Assembly (NCBI RefSeq): GCF_019331795.1
Contig: NZ_JAHPZL010000001.1
Span: forward strand, 1-64,000
DNA: 64,000 nt
Direction of reading: 5' to 3'
Origin: Austwickia sp. TVS 96-490-7B
GTDB lineage: Bacteria > Actinomycetota > Actinomycetes > Actinomycetales > Dermatophilaceae
Positions 60,677-64,000 of this stretch are shown one piece after another. The notes beneath the pieces are model-generated. The model saw nothing but the letters and a program-made list of their open reading frames with translations. It was not told the origin of the DNA and ran no database searches. Both the position numbers and the translations under genes were made by a program. Within the stretch, counting starts at the first letter, position 1. Every line of letters starts with the position of its first letter.

Positions 60677-63256
60677 TCAGGCGCGGGCCAGGTCGGTGAC
60701 ACGTAGCACCAGTTCGCCGGCTTCGTCGCTGGCGGCCAGGTCCACTTCGGCGTAAATCCGCCAGTCGTGGTCGCCTTCTGGGTCGTCGAGGATCTGTTCG
60801 ACCAGCCAGAATCCGGGTTCGCTGTCGGTGTCGATGCGCAGGAGGGCGGGGCCGCGGGCATCCGGGCCGATCCCGATGAGGTCGTCCACGTCGTACGTCG
60901 GATAGTCCTGGGCGAATTCGTCGGTGGCTTGCTCCCACTCGTGGATCTCCAGGGGGTCCCCACCGGCACCACGGGTGGCGGTCTCGGCGTCGAGGGCTGC
61001 CAGGTCGGCGTACCGGCCGAGGGCGAGGAGTTCGACTCGCCGCCACATCGCTGAACGCACCAGCACCCGGAAAGCGCGGGTGTTGGCGGTGAGCGGGCGG
61101 GTCCCGGCGGACATGACGTCGCCGGGGCGGATGGGGGTGTCGTCGTCTCGGTCGGGGTCGGTGAGGGCTTCCCATTCGTCGATGAGGGAAGAGTCGGTCT
61201 GTCGGACCAGTTCCCCGAGCCAGGCGATGACGTCTTCGAGGTCGTCCGTTTTGGCGCTGTCCGGGATGGTTTGGCGCAACGCCCGGTAGGCGTCGGTGAG
61301 GTAGCGCAGCACCAGTCCTTCGCTGCGTTGCATCTGGTAGAAGGCGACGTACTCCCCGAAAGTCATCGCTCGTTCGAAGAGGTCACGTACCACTGATTTG
61401 GGTGACAGGTCGTCTTCGGACAGCCACGGGTGGGTCTGTCGGTAGGTGGTGAATGCCCCGGTGAGGAGATCTCGCAGCGGTTGTGGCCAGGTGACCTCTT
61501 CCAAGAGTTCCATGCGTTCTTCGTATTCGATGCCGTCGGCTTTCATCTCGGCGACGGCTTCGCCTCGGGCAGCGAACTGTTGGGAGTAGAGCAACGCCCG
61601 CGGGTCGTCGAGCGTCGATTCGACGATGGACACCATGTCCATCGCGTAGTCGGGGCTCTCTGGGTCGAGTAGGTCGAAGGCGGCGAGCGCGAAGGTCGAC
61701 AGCGGTTGGTTGAGGGCGAAGTGGCGTTGGAGGTCGACGACGACTTGGAGGGTGCGGCCGGTGTCGTCGGGGGTGTCGAGCCGTTCGACGACGCCGGCGT
61801 CGAGCAGGGAGCGCAGGATTTGGATGGCGTGGCGTTGCAGCCGTGCTTGTTGGCGGGGTGTTTCGTGGTTGTCGGTGAGCATGCGCCGCATCGCCCGGAC
61901 CGGGTCACCGGGGCGGTGGATGACGTTGAGAATCATCGCGTGGTTGACGCGCATTCGGGAGACCAACGGTTCGGGGGTGGCACCGACGAGTCTTTCGAAG
62001 GTGTCTTCGCCGTAGTTGACGAATCCCTCGGGGGGTTTTTTGCGTTGGATTTTGCGTTGTTTTTTGACGTCGTCGCCCGCTTTGAGGAGGGCTTTGTGGT
62101 TTTCGACGACATGGTCGGGGGCTTGGACGACCACTGATCCGCTGGTGTCGAATCCGGCTCGGCCAGCTCGGCCAGCGATCTGGTGGAATTCACGGACTTT
62201 GAGCAGGCGTTGCCGGGAGCCGTCGTACTTGCTGAGGCCGGTGAGGACGACGGTGCGGATGGGCACGTTGATGCCGACGCCGAGGGTGTCGGTGCCACAG
62301 ATGACTTTGAGGAGCCCGGCTTGGGCGAGGGTTTCCACGAGGCGGCGATATTTGGGGAGCATTCCCGCGTGGTGCACCCCGATGCCGTGTTTGACGAGGC
62401 GGGATAGTTGTTGGCCGAATCCTTTGCCGAAGCGGAAACCACCGAGCATCTCCAGGATCGCGTCTTTCTCGGCGCGGTTGGTGACGTTCAGGCTCATCAA
62501 GGCTTGGGCGCGTTCCAGCGCGGCAGCTTGGGTGAAATGCACGACGTACGCCGGAGTCTGACGAGTGGCGACGAGTTCTTCGAGAGTTTCGTGCAGGGGG
62601 GTCAGCGCGTAGGAGAAGCTGAGTGGGACCGGTCGAGGTGCGTTCGCGACGAGGGCGGTGTCTCTGCCGGTACGGCGGGTGAGGTCGTCCTGGAACATTC
62701 GCACGTCCCCGAGGGTGGCGCTCATCAGGAGGAATTGTGCTTGGGGTAGCTCGAGTAGGGGCACCTGCCAGGCCCAGCCACGGTCGGGTTCGGAGTAGAA
62801 GTGGAATTCGTCCATGACGACGGTGTCGACGGGCAGGTCGTGACCTTCGCGCAGAGCGAGGTTGGCGAGGATCTCCGCGGTGCAGCAGATGATCGGCGCG
62901 TCGGCGTTGACGGAGGCGTCGCCGGTGACCATGCCGACGTTGGCGGCGCCAAATTGATCGCAGAGGTCGAAGAACTTTTCGCTGACCAACGCTTTGATGG
63001 GTGCGGTGTAGTAGCTGCGACGTTGCTCTTCGGCGTATCTGGCGAGACTGAAGTAGTGGGCGCCAGCCGCGACCAGGCTCTTCCCGGATCCGGTGGGGGT
63101 GGCCAGGATGACGTTGTTGCCGGTGACCAGTTCGAGGAGGGCTTCTTCTTGGTGCGGGTAGGGGGTGATCCCCCGGGAGATGACGCCGTCGAGGTAGGCG
63201 GTGTAGAGCTCGTCGGGGTCGGTGGTGGGCGGTGGCAGGTGGGTGGGGGTGGCCAC
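60677..63256 (-). CDS. DEAD/DEAH-box helicase with DUF3516 C-terminus
   Basis: The 859-residue superfamily 2 helicase has Walker A ATPTGSGKS, motif II DEFH (VVMDEFHFYSEPDRGW), motif III LLMSATLGD and the C-terminal RecA-like domain with GVGINVPIRTVVLTGL and HQIAGRAGRAG. The last ~350 residues are the DUF3516 region of actinobacterial helicases. It probably unwinds or remodels RNA. It is followed after 100 bp by the GNAT gene and preceded, 4 bp away, by purU. Confidence 0.9.
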   Translation of the reverse strand: MATPTHLPPPTTDPDELYTAYLDGVISRGITPYPHQEEALLELVTGNNVILATPTGSGKSLVAAGAHYFSLARYAEEQRRSYYTAPIKALVSEKFFDLCDQFGAANVGMVTGDASVNADAPIICCTAEILANLALREGHDLPVDTVVMDEFHFYSEPDRGWAWQVPLLELPQAQFLLMSATLGDVRMFQDDLTRRTGRDTALVANAPRPVPLSFSYALTPLHETLEELVATRQTPAYVVHFTQAAALERAQALMSLNVTNRAEKDAILEMLGGFRFGKGFGQQLSRLVKHGIGVHHAGMLPKYRRLVETLAQAGLLKVICGTDTLGVGINVPIRTVVLTGLSKYDGSRQRLLKVREFHQIAGRAGRAGFDTSGSVVVQAPDHVVENHKALLKAGDDVKKQRKIQRKKPPEGFVNYGEDTFERLVGATPEPLVSRMRVNHAMILNVIHRPGDPVRAMRRMLTDNHETPRQQARLQRHAIQILRSLLDAGVVERLDTPDDTGRTLQVVVDLQRHFALNQPLSTFALAAFDLLDPESPDYAMDMVSIVESTLDDPRALLYSQQFAARGEAVAEMKADGIEYEERMELLEEVTWPQPLRDLLTGAFTTYRQTHPWLSEDDLSPKSVVRDLFERAMTFGEYVAFYQMQRSEGLVLRYLTDAYRALRQTIPDSAKTDDLEDVIAWLGELVRQTDSSLIDEWEALTDPDRDDDTPIRPGDVMSAGTRPLTANTRAFRVLVRSAMWRRVELLALGRYADLAALDAETATRGAGGDPLEIHEWEQATDEFAQDYPTYDVDDLIGIGPDARGPALLRIDTDSEPGFWLVEQILDDPEGDHDWRIYAEVDLAASDEAGELVLRVTDLARA

Positions 63257-63260
63257 GACG

Positions 63261-64000
63261 TCAGGCGGGGAAGACGATGGTGGTGGCGCCGCGCATCATG
63301 ACCCGGTCCTCGATGTGGGCGCGTACCGCTGAGGCCAGGACTCGCCGTTCGATGTCTCGGCCTTTGCGGATCAAGCGTTCTGGCTCGTCACGGTGGGTGA
63401 CGGCTTCGACATCTTGGGCGATGATCGGGCCTTCGTCGAGGTCAGCGGTGACATAGTGTGCGGTCGCTCCGATGAGTTTCACGCCACGTTCGTAAGCCTG
63501 GTGGTAGGGCTTGGCGCCTTTGAAGCCGGGCAGGAAGCTGTGGTGGATGTTGATGCAGCGTCCGGCGAGGGCGTCGACGAGGTCAGCTGACAGAATCTGC
63601 ATGTAGCGCGCCAGGACGACCAGGTCGACGTGTTCGTCGTGGACGATTTTCAGGATGTGGGCTTCCTGCTCGGCTTTGGTGTCTTTGCTGACCGGAAGGT
63701 GATGGAAGGGCACATCGCCGAGGTCGCCGTACGTGTTGCGCGGGTGGTTGCTGATGACACCGACGACGTCCATCGCTAGTTCACCGATACGGACCCGGTA
63801 GAGCAGGTCGACGAGGCAGTGGTCTTCTTTGGAGGCGAGCAGCAGCACTCGGGCGCGACGGTCGGCGCTGCGGAGGCGCCAATCGGCGCCGAGGGAAGCC
63901 AGGACGGGAGTCAGCGCGGCCCGGAAACCGTCCTCACCGAGGTCTGCCCGCTCGGGGGTGAAGGTGATGCGCGCGAAGAACCGGCCTGAGCGGCGGTCGT
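63261..64000 (-). CDS. purU: Formyltetrahydrofolate deformylase PurU (5' end outside window)
   Basis: PurU hydrolyses 10-formyltetrahydrofolate to formate and tetrahydrofolate. The frame stays open to the right edge (ARITFTPERADLGEDGFRAAL precedes RVLLLASKEDHCL), so about 246 residues are visible and only about 40 N-terminal residues, mainly of the ACT domain, are missing. The catalytic formyl-transferase part shows INIHHSFLPGFKGAKPY and a conserved Asp in TADLDEGPII. It ends 4 bp before the helicase start, so the two are probably co-transcribed. Confidence 0.92.
   Translation of the reverse strand, partial: DRRSGRFFARITFTPERADLGEDGFRAALTPVLASLGADWRLRSADRRARVLLLASKEDHCLVDLLYRVRIGELAMDVVGVISNHPRNTYGDLGDVPFHHLPVSKDTKAEQEAHILKIVHDEHVDLVVLARYMQILSADLVDALAGRCINIHHSFLPGFKGAKPYHQAYERGVKLIGATAHYVTADLDEGPIIAQDVEAVTHRDEPERLIRKGRDIERRVLASAVRAHIEDRVMMRGATTIVFPA

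Noticed and set aside
1-64000. CRISPR array, rRNA operon or complete prophage
   Set aside because: No regularly spaced direct repeats, rRNA-like sequence, integrase or phage structural genes were seen anywhere in the window.

Overview
The window is GC-rich chromosome of an actinobacterium. The markers are mycothiol genes (mshA, mshD), CarD, SenX3-RegX3, GlnR, a resuscitation-promoting factor, an HbhA-like segment and DUF4032/DUF2516/DUF3516 proteins. Several blocks keep the gene order known from Mycobacterium tuberculosis (rlmB-cysS-ispF-ispD-carD-lpqE; mshA-ybjN-gpm-senX3-regX3; xre-hbhA-DUF2516; ygfZ...glnR-mshD-pst). The trehalose and maltose loci suggest a Micrococcales-type organism, but genus cannot be decided from the sequence alone.

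Layout. 1-5.3 kb: an Rhs toxin locus on the minus strand, with one long 5'-shortened rhs gene, a displaced second tip copy with an internal 411-bp in-frame deletion, a third fragment running off the left edge, and two small membrane proteins just downstream of the tips. It abuts a tRNA-Thr gene. 5.7-9.3 kb: Rpf with a structured leader (possible c-di-AMP riboswitch) and a Ser/Thr kinase. 9.4-17.5 kb: otsA-otsB trehalose synthesis, then a LacI regulator divergent from a maltose-type ABC importer (binding protein, two permeases, ATPase) with two operator palindromes between them. 17.5-25.9 kb: DUF4032 protein, rlmB, cysS, two unknown genes plus a 56-bp palindromic segment, ispF, ispD, carD, LpqE-like lipoprotein. 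26-31.6 kb: senX3-regX3, phoU, gpm, YbjN protein, mshA. 31.8-41 kb: methyltransferase, cupin, hydrolase, DUF2516, an XRE-HbhA fusion, ygfZ, fur, LCP protein, nitrobindin, moaD, glnR.

41-54.7 kb is a phosphate block: secreted 5'-nucleotidase, mshD, polyphosphate kinase and pstSCAB. An ArsR-MFS cassette has been inserted between mshD and ppk and is flanked by a 109-bp direct repeat made of the mshD 3' end and ppk 5' end. 54.7-64 kb: treZ-treY (second trehalose route), an acetyltransferase, a DUF3516 helicase, and purU cut by the right edge.

How it works together: phosphate sensing (SenX3-RegX3, PhoU), uptake (PstSCAB), scavenging (5'-nucleotidase) and storage (Ppk) sit in one region. 11-bp direct repeats of PHO-box type lie upstream of both phoU and pstS. 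Two trehalose routes and a maltodextrin importer form a glucan/trehalose theme. The most unusual parts are the Rhs tip array with membrane partners, the XRE-HbhA fusion with four undecad repeats, and the ArsR-MFS insertion with its target duplication.
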